Shown piece after piece: positions 43,846 to 52,469 of a DNA stretch of 64,000 nucleotides. The DNA comes from Rhodanobacter sp. C05 (GTDB lineage: Bacteria > Pseudomonadota > Gammaproteobacteria > Xanthomonadales > Rhodanobacteraceae), in assembly GCF_002001165.1 (NCBI RefSeq), contig NZ_MUNQ01000008.1, positions 248,001 to 312,000 of the forward strand, given 5' to 3'. Numbering within the stretch: the first letter of the stretch is position 1; every line of letters starts with the position of its first letter. Below the pieces are notes generated by a model that did no database searches, was not told the origin of the DNA, and was given only the letters and a program-made list of their open reading frames with translations. The position numbers and the translations under genes are program-made.

Positions 43846-44593
43846 CCGTCGATCGTTCCTGCGCATCGCCATCATGGGCACGGCGAGCCTGATCGTCGCC
43901 GGCTGCGATCGCATTTCGCAAAGCGACTGGGGTCCGAAGGTGCTGAACAAGGCCGAGGGGCTGAACCGCCGCGTGCAGGCTTTGCTCTCACCTTCAAGCG
44001 CCATGGCGAAGGAATACACCGAGGCCGATATCTCCTCCGTGTTTCATCCGAACGGCACCACGATGCCCAACACGCCGGCCTATCAAGCACTGATGGCGAA
44101 CCAGTTCCGCGACTACAAGCTGCGGGTGGACGGCATGGTCAGCCGGCCCGCCATGCTGTCGATCGACGACCTGAAGAAAATCGACACACGCACGCAGATC
44201 ACCCGGCACGATTGCGTAGAGGGCTGGAGCGCCATCGGCAAGTGGCAAGGCACCTTGCTCTCCGCCGTACTCGATCATGTCGGGGCCGATCCGCAGGCGC
44301 GCTTCGTCGTCTTCCACTGCTTCGATGACATGGATGTGAACACGCCTTACTACGAGAGCGTGGACGTCGGCGAAGCGAGACATCCGCAAACGCTGCTTGC
44401 ATTCGCTCTGAACGACAAACCGTTGCCGGTGCCGAACGGCGCGCCCTTGCGCCTGCGCGTGGGTCGGCAACTTGGCTACAAGCAGGCGAAATACCTGAGC
44501 CGCATCGAGGTAGTCAAATCATTCGACGCGATCGGCGGTGGCAAGGGCGGCTACTGGGAAGACCAGGGTTACGAGTGGTACGCGGGTATCTGA
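43838..44593 (+). CDS. Tat-exported molybdopterin-dependent oxidoreductase (sulfite-oxidase fold)
   Basis: 251 residues. The N-terminus has DRRSFLR followed by a hydrophobic stretch and IVAGC, i.e. a twin-arginine signal with a lipobox, so it is likely an anchored periplasmic lipoprotein. RHDCVEGWS contains Cys126, the expected Mo ligand of the SUOX fold, and the GAPLRLRV and GYKQAKY segments fit the family. ATG 43838 overlaps the cytochrome b gene, giving a two-gene operon. It is smaller than plant or bacterial sulfite oxidases and close in size to YedY/MsrP-like proteins. Substrate unknown. Confidence 0.9.
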   Translation: MTDRRSFLRIAIMGTASLIVAGCDRISQSDWGPKVLNKAEGLNRRVQALLSPSSAMAKEYTEADISSVFHPNGTTMPNTPAYQALMANQFRDYKLRVDGMVSRPAMLSIDDLKKIDTRTQITRHDCVEGWSAIGKWQGTLLSAVLDHVGADPQARFVVFHCFDDMDVNTPYYESVDVGEARHPQTLLAFALNDKPLPVPNGAPLRLRVGRQLGYKQAKYLSRIEVVKSFDAIGGGKGGYWEDQGYEWYAGI

Positions 44594-44637
44594 TCGGGCA
44601 TGCATAACACGGCGGCAAGCCGCATGCTCATGCGTGC

Positions 44638-45207
44638 TTATTTGTCGGGACTGGCATCGCCATGCAATGACGAATGACCCGACACGGAGCCATCGACCAC
44701 CTCGATGGTCTCCACTTCACGCACCCAGCGTGCCGGCCGCTTGTCCCCTGCCACGACAAGCCGCAAGGGGCCGTCCTTGCCGTACAGTGGATGGCCATCC
44801 TGCCTGTCGACCACGAGCACGTTGCGATCGCCGAAGGCCGCATCCAGCTCGGTCAGACTGAAGACCACCTGGTAGCCATCGGCCGCGGTGACGCGGACGA
44901 ACTTTGTCATTTCGCGTCCACGCAACTGCTTGTCAAGCGGTGCGCCCGCGCGCCGCAGTAGCTCGACAAGTGCCACGCCTTCCCAAAGGCTCGGTTTCTC
45001 GTCATGCGCACCGGCTGTGACGCTGCTGCGGGGCAGACTCGCCAGGTCGCTTTCGTTGAACGTGCGGATTTCCTTGCCAGCAACCCGAACCTGGACAGAT
45101 CCCGAGCTCGATGGACTTGCGGGCAGTTGCGCTCCTCGGACGGGAAGCATGAGCGTCGACGCCAGACACAGAGCGATCCCGGATTTCATCAAGAAGGTCT
45201 TCAGCAT
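44638..45207 (-). CDS. Exported protein with truncated molybdopterin-binding (SUOX-like) fold
   Basis: 189 residues from ATG 45207 with a signal-peptide-like N-terminus (GIALCLASTLMLPVRG). The body resembles the second half of sulfite-oxidase-fold domains: SLWEGVALVELLRRAG, ADGYQVVFSLTELD, DGPLRLVV and WVREVETIEV. It has no cysteine at the position of the Mo ligand, so cofactor binding is doubtful. It converges on the SUOX-fold gene to its left. Small proteins of this type are often called molybdopterin-dependent oxidoreductases without proven activity. Start sites at 45189 or 45270 are possible. Confidence 0.7.
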   Translation of the reverse strand: MLKTFLMKSGIALCLASTLMLPVRGAQLPASPSSSGSVQVRVAGKEIRTFNESDLASLPRSSVTAGAHDEKPSLWEGVALVELLRRAGAPLDKQLRGREMTKFVRVTAADGYQVVFSLTELDAAFGDRNVLVVDRQDGHPLYGKDGPLRLVVAGDKRPARWVREVETIEVVDGSVSGHSSLHGDASPDK

Positions 45208-45396
45208 GGGATTCGCTCGATCTCTGTCATGGCGCGTTGATGTGGGCCAGTCTGCATGGAGTGGCTGCATGCCCGACTATATATCGCTCATGACCATCTC
45301 GATGAGTCAATACAGAAGACATTCGAGCGCTCCGCCGCTGCCCGTAGCGAGCAGACAAGGACGGACCGCTTGAAGTGCCTCAAACTCCGCTGCACA

Positions 45397-46101
45397 TCAC
45401 ATGGGAGGCACGGTGCCATCGAGGCCGACAGCCACGATCCTGGCGTTCACCGGATTGCCAGGCAGGCCCGCCACGAAGACGTGTGCGCCTTTGACGATCG
45501 CGCTCTTGTCCGCGGGTTTGAAGGTCACCACCGGCACGTTGGCCGGCACATCGATGGTCTTCTCGCCCTTTCCATAATCCACCACCAGCGAGCGATCACT
45601 GTTGCCGGACGCGCTCTTCACGGTACCGTTGGTCATCGCCGATGCCATCGGCATCGCGTGATTCATCTTCTTGACGGTCCCGTTCGTCATGGCCGAAGAC
45701 ATCACGCTGCCATTGGTCATTGCCGAAGCGCTGCCGTCTTTGGCCGGGAGATCCCAGGCGTAGTCGCCCAGGCCTGAGCCTTTCATCGCCGGTGGAAATA
45801 CCACCACTTCAAGCGCACGCGAGCTACTGCCATCGGGCACGTTGGCCGAACCGACAAACGAGCCAGGCGTGATCTGGTCGAGGCTGCTCGGCACCACGCC
45901 GGTAATACGTGTGTCGGCTGCGATGACGATGGTTCTGGGGCCGGCATCGGTCTGCACGGTAAAGCCGGCAGCCGTCACGGCGGTGACAGTACCGCGCACA
46001 TGCACGGGTTGATCAGCGGCCATCGCAGACATGGCCATTGCCGAGATCGCAACAGTCATGGCGGCGAGCAGCCCTTTTCGCTGGAGATAGCGGATTTTCA
46101 T
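45397..46101 (-). CDS. Exported protein with three SAMTNG(S/T)V-like repeats, function unknown
   Basis: 234 residues from ATG 46101, with AAGG 8 nt upstream. The N-terminus is a signal peptide ending about SAMAA. A beta-rich domain follows (HVRGTVTAVTAAGFTVQT...TRITG), resembling DUF5666-like or OB-fold modules; a second one ends the protein (VPVVTFKPAD...KGAHVFV). Between them are SAMTNGSV, SAMTNGTV and SAMTNGTV repeats. I do not recognise a function. It is encoded between a truncated SUOX-like protein and the aldehyde-oxidase-like complex, on the same strand. Confidence 0.7.
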   Translation of the reverse strand: MKIRYLQRKGLLAAMTVAISAMAMSAMAADQPVHVRGTVTAVTAAGFTVQTDAGPRTIVIAADTRITGVVPSSLDQITPGSFVGSANVPDGSSSRALEVVVFPPAMKGSGLGDYAWDLPAKDGSASAMTNGSVMSSAMTNGTVKKMNHAMPMASAMTNGTVKSASGNSDRSLVVDYGKGEKTIDVPANVPVVTFKPADKSAIVKGAHVFVAGLPGNPVNARIVAVGLDGTVPPM

Positions 46102-46276
46102 GAGCATGACCTTTCTTGGGTTGGGGAGCGAATAAGCCGATGATCCTGACCTTTCGCTGTGACATGCCCCATCGTTACCTCCCCCACGTTCGATCTGCAT
46201 GAGTCGAAGCAGCGCGCGACCTCCGATGCCTCATACCGTCTCCTGTTTGCATCGACGCCATATCGGCATGTGCGAT

Positions 46277-47581
46277 CTAGAGCTTTCGGCTTTGCGCCAC
46301 AGCGTCTGGGGTGACCGTTCCCGGCTTGTTGCCGAAGTGCGCGATGACATAGTTCGCCAGAGCTGCCACCTCCGTGTCCGAGTAAGCGCGACCGAATGCC
46401 GGCATGAAGACATCGTGCCCATCGAGGCGCATCTTGGAGCCATGCAAGATGACCTGGGTGACATTGGCACCGTCGATGTCATTCACGCCACGCGTACCCA
46501 GTAACGAGGCGTACGGTGTCTCCTGGCCTTGACCGTTCCATTGGTGACAGCTTGCGCAAGCGCTTTCGAAGAGTTTGAGCCCTGCGCTGTTTGCATCTGC
46601 GCTGTCTCCGCCGGGGGCCGTATCGCTTGAGGCCAGCGCGGGGGCTGCTTTCGCATCGATCGTGATCGGGTTCTTCCCTTCCCGTGCGGGAACGCTGCGC
46701 AGATAGGTCACCAGGGCAGTCGTGTCTTCGGGCTTCAGGTACTGAAGGCTGTTATCAACAGCCTCGCCCATCGGCCCGGAGGCAGAGCCGCGGCCATCCG
46801 CGTGCCCGGTGGACAGATAGTTGGCGATCTCGCCATCACTCCATGCACCTATGCCGTGTGCCGTATCCGATGTGATGTTGTAGGCGCGCCAGCCCTGCAA
46901 TACCTCACCAGCCAGTTCGTTACCGTGCTCCAGGCCGAAGCCCACATTGCGCGGGGTGTGGCATTCCGCGCAATGCCCTAAAGCGCCAGCCAGATAGGCG
47001 CCGCTGTTCCATTGCGGTGATTTCGATGCATCGACGACGAAGCGCCGGCTCTTGAAGAACGCCGCATTCCAGAAGCCCATGGCCCAGCGCTGGTTGAATG
47101 GGAAACCGAGATCATTGGATTTGTCCGACTGCCGAATCCTCGGCAGGCTGAAGAGATAGGCCTTGATCGCGAGGACATCGCTGCGGCTCAGCTGCGTATA
47201 CGAGGTATAGGGGAACGCGGGGTAAAGCCGCTTGCCATCCTTGCGTACACCCTCACGTATCGCGCGAACGAAATCATCATCGCTCCAGCTGCCGATGCCG
47301 GTTTGCGTATCGGCTGTGATGTTCGACGAATAAATCGTGCCGAACGGCAGACGGAACGGCACACCGCCGGCAAACGGTTTGCCGGAACCGGGCACGGTGT
47401 GACAGGCGGTACAGTCGGCCGCCTTGGTAAGGTATTCGCCACGCGCCAGCACGTCAGCCGTGGCAGGAGCACCGGCAATGGCGGGTGCCGTACCGTCGGA
47501 GCTGTCAGTGCGATTCAGTGCGAAATAGGCCACGCCACCGAGAATCAGCACGAGAACTACGATGATGAGGAAGCGTTTCAT
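46277..47581 (-). CDS. Membrane-anchored tri-haem cytochrome c subunit
   Basis: 434 residues with an N-terminal membrane anchor (about 4-22) and three haem c sites: CTACH near residue 57-61, CAECH near 210 and CASCH near 345. This is the layout of the cytochrome subunit of membrane-bound alcohol/aldehyde dehydrogenases. The start codon overlaps the stop of the Mo subunit gene (ATGA), so it is the third subunit of that complex and passes electrons from the aldehyde-oxidising subunits to the respiratory chain. Confidence 0.92.
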   Translation of the reverse strand: MKRFLIIVVLVLILGGVAYFALNRTDSSDGTAPAIAGAPATADVLARGEYLTKAADCTACHTVPGSGKPFAGGVPFRLPFGTIYSSNITADTQTGIGSWSDDDFVRAIREGVRKDGKRLYPAFPYTSYTQLSRSDVLAIKAYLFSLPRIRQSDKSNDLGFPFNQRWAMGFWNAAFFKSRRFVVDASKSPQWNSGAYLAGALGHCAECHTPRNVGFGLEHGNELAGEVLQGWRAYNITSDTAHGIGAWSDGEIANYLSTGHADGRGSASGPMGEAVDNSLQYLKPEDTTALVTYLRSVPAREGKNPITIDAKAAPALASSDTAPGGDSADANSAGLKLFESACASCHQWNGQGQETPYASLLGTRGVNDIDGANVTQVILHGSKMRLDGHDVFMPAFGRAYSDTEVAALANYVIAHFGNKPGTVTPDAVAQSRKL

Positions 47582-49854
47582 GCGTCATTCCTCCCCGTGC
47601 TGGCGACGGTTGCAGATACCACGCGCTTGAGTGCCTCGGCGTCTTGCACAAGAAGATTCCGGTCTACCGGAAGCTTGTAGAGCCGCACGCCCGTCGCAGC
47701 AAAGATCGCATTGGCCAGAGCGGGCGCCGCGATCGCGGTACCGACTTCGCCCAGGCCACCGGGTGTTTCGCTGTTTTCGATGCGATGGACTTCGATCAAC
47801 GGGGTTTCGTTGATGCGAAGGTTTCGGTAGTCGTGGAAATTACTCTGTTCGATCGCACCGTCCTTGATCGTGATCTCGCTGTAGAGCGCTGCACTGAACC
47901 CAAACAGAAGGCCGCCCTGGATCTGTGCCTCGATCGAGCTGGGATTGACCGCAATGCCGCAATCCAGGGTCACAACGGCGCGGCGTAGCCGGATTTCGCC
48001 CTGCGGGGTGACTTCGGTTTCGACGATGGCGCAGACCCGACTGCCGAAGGGTTCGCCCAGCGCGATGCCCCGCCCAACCCGCGCGGGCAACGGCTGACCG
48101 CCCCACCCGATTTTCTCTGCGGCCAGATTGAGCAAGGCCAGCGAGCGCGGGTTCTTCTGCAACAAGGCACGTCGATATTCCAGCGGATCCTTGCCGGCGT
48201 GATGTGCGAGTTCGTCCATGAAGCTTTCGACGACGAACAGGTTATGCGTCGATCCCACGCCACGCCACCAGCCGACAATCAGCCCCGGAGGCATGTCATG
48301 ACGAATCCACTCGACCTTGAGATTCGGGATTTCGTAAGGCACTTCCGCGACGCATTCCACCGCATCGCTGTCGAGGCCGTCCTTGCCCATGGCCATCGGG
48401 GCCCAACGCCCCAGCACGGTGCCACCACTCGTGCGATAGCCATACCAGGCTGGTCGGCCATTCGCGTCGAGCACAGCCGAAATGCGATCGTGGTACATCG
48501 GTCGCACACGATCGTGGCGGATGTCCTCCTCACGCGTCCATACGACCTTGAGCGGATACGACACCTGCTTGGCCAAGGCTAGTGCCTGCTCGACCGAATC
48601 CGTTTCCAGGCGTCGCCCGAAGCCGCCACCGAGATACTGGTTGTGCACGATGATCTTGTCTTTGGACAGGCCAGTGATCTTTGCCGCCACATCGAGAACG
48701 CGTGCAGGCACCTGGGTGCCCAGCCAGATTTCGCACTTGTCTGAAGTCACGAAGACGGTGGCGTTGAGCGGCTCCATGGTGGCGTGGGCGAGCATGGGCA
48801 GTTGATAGACCGACTCGACCGTTTTCCCATCGGCCGGCCGGCTGCCGACCTCGCGCGCAACGATCGACTTGCCATTGAGCGCACTCTCCGCGAGTGCGTC
48901 GCGAAGCTGCTGAGTGGTGAGGTTGGCGTTCTCGCCGCGGTCCCACGTGATACCCAGCGCCTCGAGTCCCTGCTTCGCGGCCCAGAAATGTTCGCCGACC
49001 ACGGCGACCGCATCGCCGATGCGGATCACGTCGACGACGCCCGGGATCGCGCGGGCGGCCTTGTCGTCGACCGAAGCGAGCTTGCCGCCGAAGGTAGGGC
49101 ATGCCTTGACGACGGCGATCTTCATGCCGGGCACTCGCACGTCCAGACCGAACTGGGTGGCGCCCTTGACCTTGTCGGCGGAATCCACGCGCCGCAGCGG
49201 TTTCCCGATCACCTGGAAATCCTTCGGGTCCTTCAGCTGCACCTTGTCCGGCATCGGCAACTGGGCCGCCGCCGAGGCCACTGCGCCGAAGCCAATGCTG
49301 CGGCCCGATGGGGTGTGGCGAACCATGCCCCGATCCACCGTGCATGTCGCCGGGTCGACATGCCACTGCGCCGCCGCGGCAGCCACCAGCAGTGTCCGCG
49401 CCACGGCACCGGCTTCGCGCAATACCTGCCAGGTGCCGCGCGTGCTGGTGGAGCCGCCGGTAATCTGGCCGCCCAGGAGCGGCATGCCGTACAGGTCATC
49501 GCTGGGCGGCGAATGCTCGACGGTGATCTGATCCATGCCGATGCCCAGCTCCTCGGCGAGCAACATGCTTGAACCGGTATAGATCGCCTGCCCCATTTCC
49601 ACCATCGGCATGACCAGCCGTACGGTGCCGTCGGTACCAATGCGGATGAAGGCATTCGGCGCGAAGGCCGGGTTGCCGTCCGCCAGGGCGGCGGCGGCAT
49701 CGCCCGGTTGCCTACGCGCATTGATCGCGGCGGAAGCTATGCCGCTTCCGCCCAGCCATAGAAAGGCGATCGCCAGACCGCCCGACTGGATGGCATGCCG
49801 GCGATTCAGGTCGATCTGGTCAGCTGTCTGGGGCTTGCCTGTTTTCAGCTTCAT
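47578..49854 (-). CDS. Molybdopterin-binding subunit of an XDH-family aldehyde oxidoreductase (IorB-like)
   Basis: 758 residues. Starts with [20 protein letters not shown], a Tat-like signal. The XDH-family Mo domains follow: [26 protein letters not shown], the [10 protein letters not shown] segment, and near the C-terminus [18 protein letters not shown] with the conserved glutamate of the family. The split size and the 2Fe-2S plus cytochrome c partners match periplasmic isoquinoline oxidoreductase/aldehyde dehydrogenases, which carry the cytosine dinucleotide form of the cofactor. Overlaps both neighbours by 4 bp. Substrate, probably an aldehyde or N-heterocycle, cannot be determined. Confidence 0.93.
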   Translation of the reverse strand: MKLKTGKPQTADQIDLNRRHAIQSGGLAIAFLWLGGSGIASAAINARRQPGDAAAALADGNPAFAPNAFIRIGTDGTVRLVMPMVEMGQAIYTGSSMLLAEELGIGMDQITVEHSPPSDDLYGMPLLGGQITGGSTSTRGTWQVLREAGAVARTLLVAAAAAQWHVDPATCTVDRGMVRHTPSGRSIGFGAVASAAAQLPMPDKVQLKDPKDFQVIGKPLRRVDSADKVKGATQFGLDVRVPGMKIAVVKACPTFGGKLASVDDKAARAIPGVVDVIRIGDAVAVVGEHFWAAKQGLEALGITWDRGENANLTTQQLRDALAESALNGKSIVAREVGSRPADGKTVESVYQLPMLAHATMEPLNATVFVTSDKCEIWLGTQVPARVLDVAAKITGLSKDKIIVHNQYLGGGFGRRLETDSVEQALALAKQVSYPLKVVWTREEDIRHDRVRPMYHDRISAVLDANGRPAWYGYRTSGGTVLGRWAPMAMGKDGLDSDAVECVAEVPYEIPNLKVEWIRHDMPPGLIVGWWRGVGSTHNLFVVESFMDELAHHAGKDPLEYRRALLQKNPRSLALLNLAAEKIGWGGQPLPARVGRGIALGEPFGSRVCAIVETEVTPQGEIRLRRAVVTLDCGIAVNPSSIEAQIQGGLLFGFSAALYSEITIKDGAIEQSNFHDYRNLRINETPLIEVHRIENSETPGGLGEVGTAIAAPALANAIFAATGVRLYKLPVDRNLLVQDAEALKRVVSATVASTGRNDA

Positions 49855-50354
49855 GGCGCGGCTCCCTCGGGCGAGGTAACGATCGTCTGCAGGATCTCAA
49901 GCTTGCCCGTTGCCGCCTGCTTGATGGCCGCCCGGATTCGCACGTAAGTACCGCAGCGGCAGATGTTGCCGGACATGGCCGCATCGATCTCGGCATCGCT
50001 GGGATTCGGCGAGCGCTTGAGCAGGGCTGTCGCCGACATGATCTGCCCTGACTGGCAGTAGCCACACTGCACGACATCCACATCCAGCCACGCCTGTTGG
50101 ATCTTCTGCCCACTCGGCGTATCGCCGATGGCTTCGATGGTGGTGATGGCCTTGCTGCCAATCGATCCTACGGGAAGCACACATGAACGAACCGGCTGGC
50201 CATCCAGATGCACCGTGCATGCCCCGCATTGCGCGATGCCGCAGCCGAATTTGGTACCCGTCAGGCCGATGACATCCCGCAGGACCCAGAGCAGCGGCAT
50301 GTCCGCAGGAACATCGACCGAATGCGACTCGCCGTTGACGGACAAGGACAGCAT
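49851..50354 (-). CDS. 2Fe-2S subunit of the XDH-family oxidoreductase (IorA-like)
   Basis: 167 residues. The ferredoxin-like cluster ligands are Cys38, Cys43, Cys46 and Cys58 ([16 protein letters not shown]), and the second cluster sits in CGYCQSG and ICRCGTY. This pattern is standard for the small subunit of xanthine-dehydrogenase-family enzymes. ATG 50354 has GGAGG 5 nt upstream. It starts the three-gene operon 2Fe-2S, Mo subunit, cytochrome c. Confidence 0.94.
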   Translation of the reverse strand: MLSLSVNGESHSVDVPADMPLLWVLRDVIGLTGTKFGCGIAQCGACTVHLDGQPVRSCVLPVGSIGSKAITTIEAIGDTPSGQKIQQAWLDVDVVQCGYCQSGQIMSATALLKRSPNPSDAEIDAAMSGNICRCGTYVRIRAAIKQAATGKLEILQTIVTSPEGAAP

Positions 50355-50677
50355 AGGTACCTCCGCACTGCGTTGAGAATCCAGGAAACGACGCTTGGAC
50401 GCTTGGTATCAAACAGCGGGTGGGGTTAGCCCCCAGACGGGTGTCGGAAACGCCATTTCAGCAATACACCCGTGAGAATCTCGTATACCAGAAGACTCCC
50501 TGCTCGCGATAGCGCGGTGGACGCACTTGCTGACGAATGTCGCGCTAGACTGAAAACCGCAAGCGGGCAGCCCGCTGGCGAGTTGCAGACACCTTAATTC
50601 TGGTACGCCTCAGACTGAGGACCTGCAGTCTTCCGCCAGTCTTGCTGCTCCCCCTTCCCTAGCTGGTGACATGATCG
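50355..50677. promoter_or_regulatory. Divergent promoter region between oxidoreductase and xdhC operons
   Basis: 323 bp between the leftward 2Fe-2S gene and the rightward xdhC-like gene. It should hold promoters for both. I see no convincing -35/-10 pair or operator by eye; short degenerate repeats of a CAGTCTT-like string occur around 50620-50645. Confidence 0.5.
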
Positions 50678-51772
50678 ATGAATTCGGCGCATGAGCTGAA
50701 CACCCTGATCGATGCACTACGCACGCTGGGCCGCGATACGCCACCAAAGGCTGCACTGGCAACACTGACCCGCACCCGCGGCTCCACCTTTCGCCGTCCC
50801 GGCACACGCATGCTTGTACTAGGCGACGGCAGCGTGGTCTGCGAACTGTCCGGTGGTTGCCCGCAACGCGACATCGTGGCGCGTGCGCAGGAGGTCATCG
50901 CCAGCGACCTTCCCCGCCTGATCCATTACAACGCGGATTCTGGCCTTGATGTATTGCTGGAGATGGGCTGCGGCGGTGAGCTCGAAATATTGATCGAGCC
51001 GCTGACTACCGCGCTCGCGATCGGCTTCATCGATGCCCTGGCGCAATGCCTCAATGAACGACGCTGCGCGCGGCTCGCCACTATGTTCGCTGTCGACGGC
51101 GTGGTGGTGATGCCGCAGCGGATGTTGTGGTGCGAGCGCGATGTGCTGCATGACGATATCGCCGATCCGGCATTGACCCGGTCGATCATCGATACTGTCG
51201 CATCGGCAACCGGCAAACGCACCAGCACACTAAGCCTGCCATCCGCACGAGGCGTGGTCGATGTGCTGGTGGAATCGATAGAACCACCGCACGCGCTGGT
51301 CGTCATCGGCAGCAGTGCCGCCGCACGTGCGTTACTCCCTCTGGCCAGGGCCTTGGGTTGGCAGACCACTCTGGTCGATCACGATCCGGTGCGCCTGCAG
51401 GCAACGCATCTGCCGGCCGGCTTGCATGCCGTTTGCGCATCGCCAGCCAGCTTGCGCCGTGTCTTGCCGCTCGACGCGCAGAGCTCGGTCGTGGTGATGA
51501 CGCACAACCTCGAACAGGACATCGCCTATCTGGCTGCCTTGCAAGGCGCGCCGGTGGCCTACCTTGGCGCACTCGGATCGCGTGAACGCGTGGGACGCAT
51601 GCGCGACCACGGTGCGCTTGCCGGTTTGCACGTGCATGCGCCGGCCGGGCTGGACATCGGTTCGGAAACACCGGAGGAAATCGCATTGGCGATCGCTGCT
51701 GAAATCATGGCGGTGATCAACCAGCGCGATGGTGGTCGGCTGCGCGACAACGAAGGCACGATTCACGGATGA
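50678..51772 (+). CDS. XdhC/CoxI-family molybdoenzyme maturation factor
   Basis: 364 residues. The N-terminal XdhC_CoxI part has RTRGSTFRRPGTRMLV and CELSGGCPQRDIV (near residues 50-70), and the C-terminal Rossmann part has ALVVIGSSAAARALL and ending YLGALGSRERVGRMRD. XdhC proteins bind the molybdenum cofactor, help sulfurate it and insert it in XDH-family enzymes. ATG 50678 has GGTGA 8 nt upstream. It is divergent from the oxidoreductase operon and overlaps mocA-like by 4 bp. Confidence 0.92.
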   Translation: MNSAHELNTLIDALRTLGRDTPPKAALATLTRTRGSTFRRPGTRMLVLGDGSVVCELSGGCPQRDIVARAQEVIASDLPRLIHYNADSGLDVLLEMGCGGELEILIEPLTTALAIGFIDALAQCLNERRCARLATMFAVDGVVVMPQRMLWCERDVLHDDIADPALTRSIIDTVASATGKRTSTLSLPSARGVVDVLVESIEPPHALVVIGSSAAARALLPLARALGWQTTLVDHDPVRLQATHLPAGLHAVCASPASLRRVLPLDAQSSVVVMTHNLEQDIAYLAALQGAPVAYLGALGSRERVGRMRDHGALAGLHVHAPAGLDIGSETPEEIALAIAAEIMAVINQRDGGRLRDNEGTIHG

Positions 51773-52395
51773 GCCATCCCGTCGAAAGCCCGGCATCGCC
51801 TGTCATCCTGCTGCTTGCAGCAGGCGAAAGCCTGCGCTTTGGCGGCATCAAGCAACTGGTCGAGATTCAGGGTGAGCCGATGGTGCGCCGTGCCGCGCGT
51901 AGCGCGCTGGAGCATGACATCCCTGTCGTCGTGGTGACGGGTGCCTATGCTGAACAAGTCGAGGCCGTACTCGACGATTTGCCGCTGCGGTTGATCCGAT
52001 TCGACGGCTGGCACGAGGGCATGGGCAGTTCGCTCGCCGCTGGCGTTCGTTACCTGGATGTCGAATATCCGCAGGCTTCTGCGCTACTCCTGTGTCTGGC
52101 CGATCAACCGTTGCTGGATGCGGCCTTGCCAGGGCATATGCTCCAGCGACATGCGCTGGCACCGGAGCGCCTGCTCGTTAGCGAGCAGAACGGCATATCA
52201 GGCCCACCGGTGCTGTTTCCACGGGATTGCTTTGCGGCACTGATGTCATGCTCCGGCCCGCGCGGCGCACATGACTTGATCGAGCGGGAGGCTTTTCGCG
52301 TCGAGCGATTTATTTCGCATGGCAACATCGATGTCGACACCCTGCTGGACCTGCGACATGTGCGCGACCAATTGGCCGGCGACGATTCCTGTTGA
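51769..52395 (+). CDS. mocA: Molybdenum cofactor cytidylyltransferase (MocA-like)
   Basis: 208 residues, nucleotidyltransferase fold: LLLAAGESLRFGGIKQL near residue 14-30, LCLADQPLL near 100 and GPPVLFPRDCF near 145. The tight LAAGxSxRFG form and pairing with XdhC favour MocA (CTP:molybdopterin cytidylyltransferase) over MobA. It overlaps the xdhC-like gene by ATGA. It probably makes the cytosine-dinucleotide cofactor used by the divergently encoded aldehyde-oxidase-like enzyme. Confidence 0.88.
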   Translation: MSHPVESPASPVILLLAAGESLRFGGIKQLVEIQGEPMVRRAARSALEHDIPVVVVTGAYAEQVEAVLDDLPLRLIRFDGWHEGMGSSLAAGVRYLDVEYPQASALLLCLADQPLLDAALPGHMLQRHALAPERLLVSEQNGISGPPVLFPRDCFAALMSCSGPRGAHDLIEREAFRVERFISHGNIDVDTLLDLRHVRDQLAGDDSC

Positions 52396-52469
52396 CGCCT
52401 GCGACAGTCACTTCAGTTGCATCGTCGGCGTAATATCCTCGATCAGGTTGAGCAGCGCGGTGCACGAGC

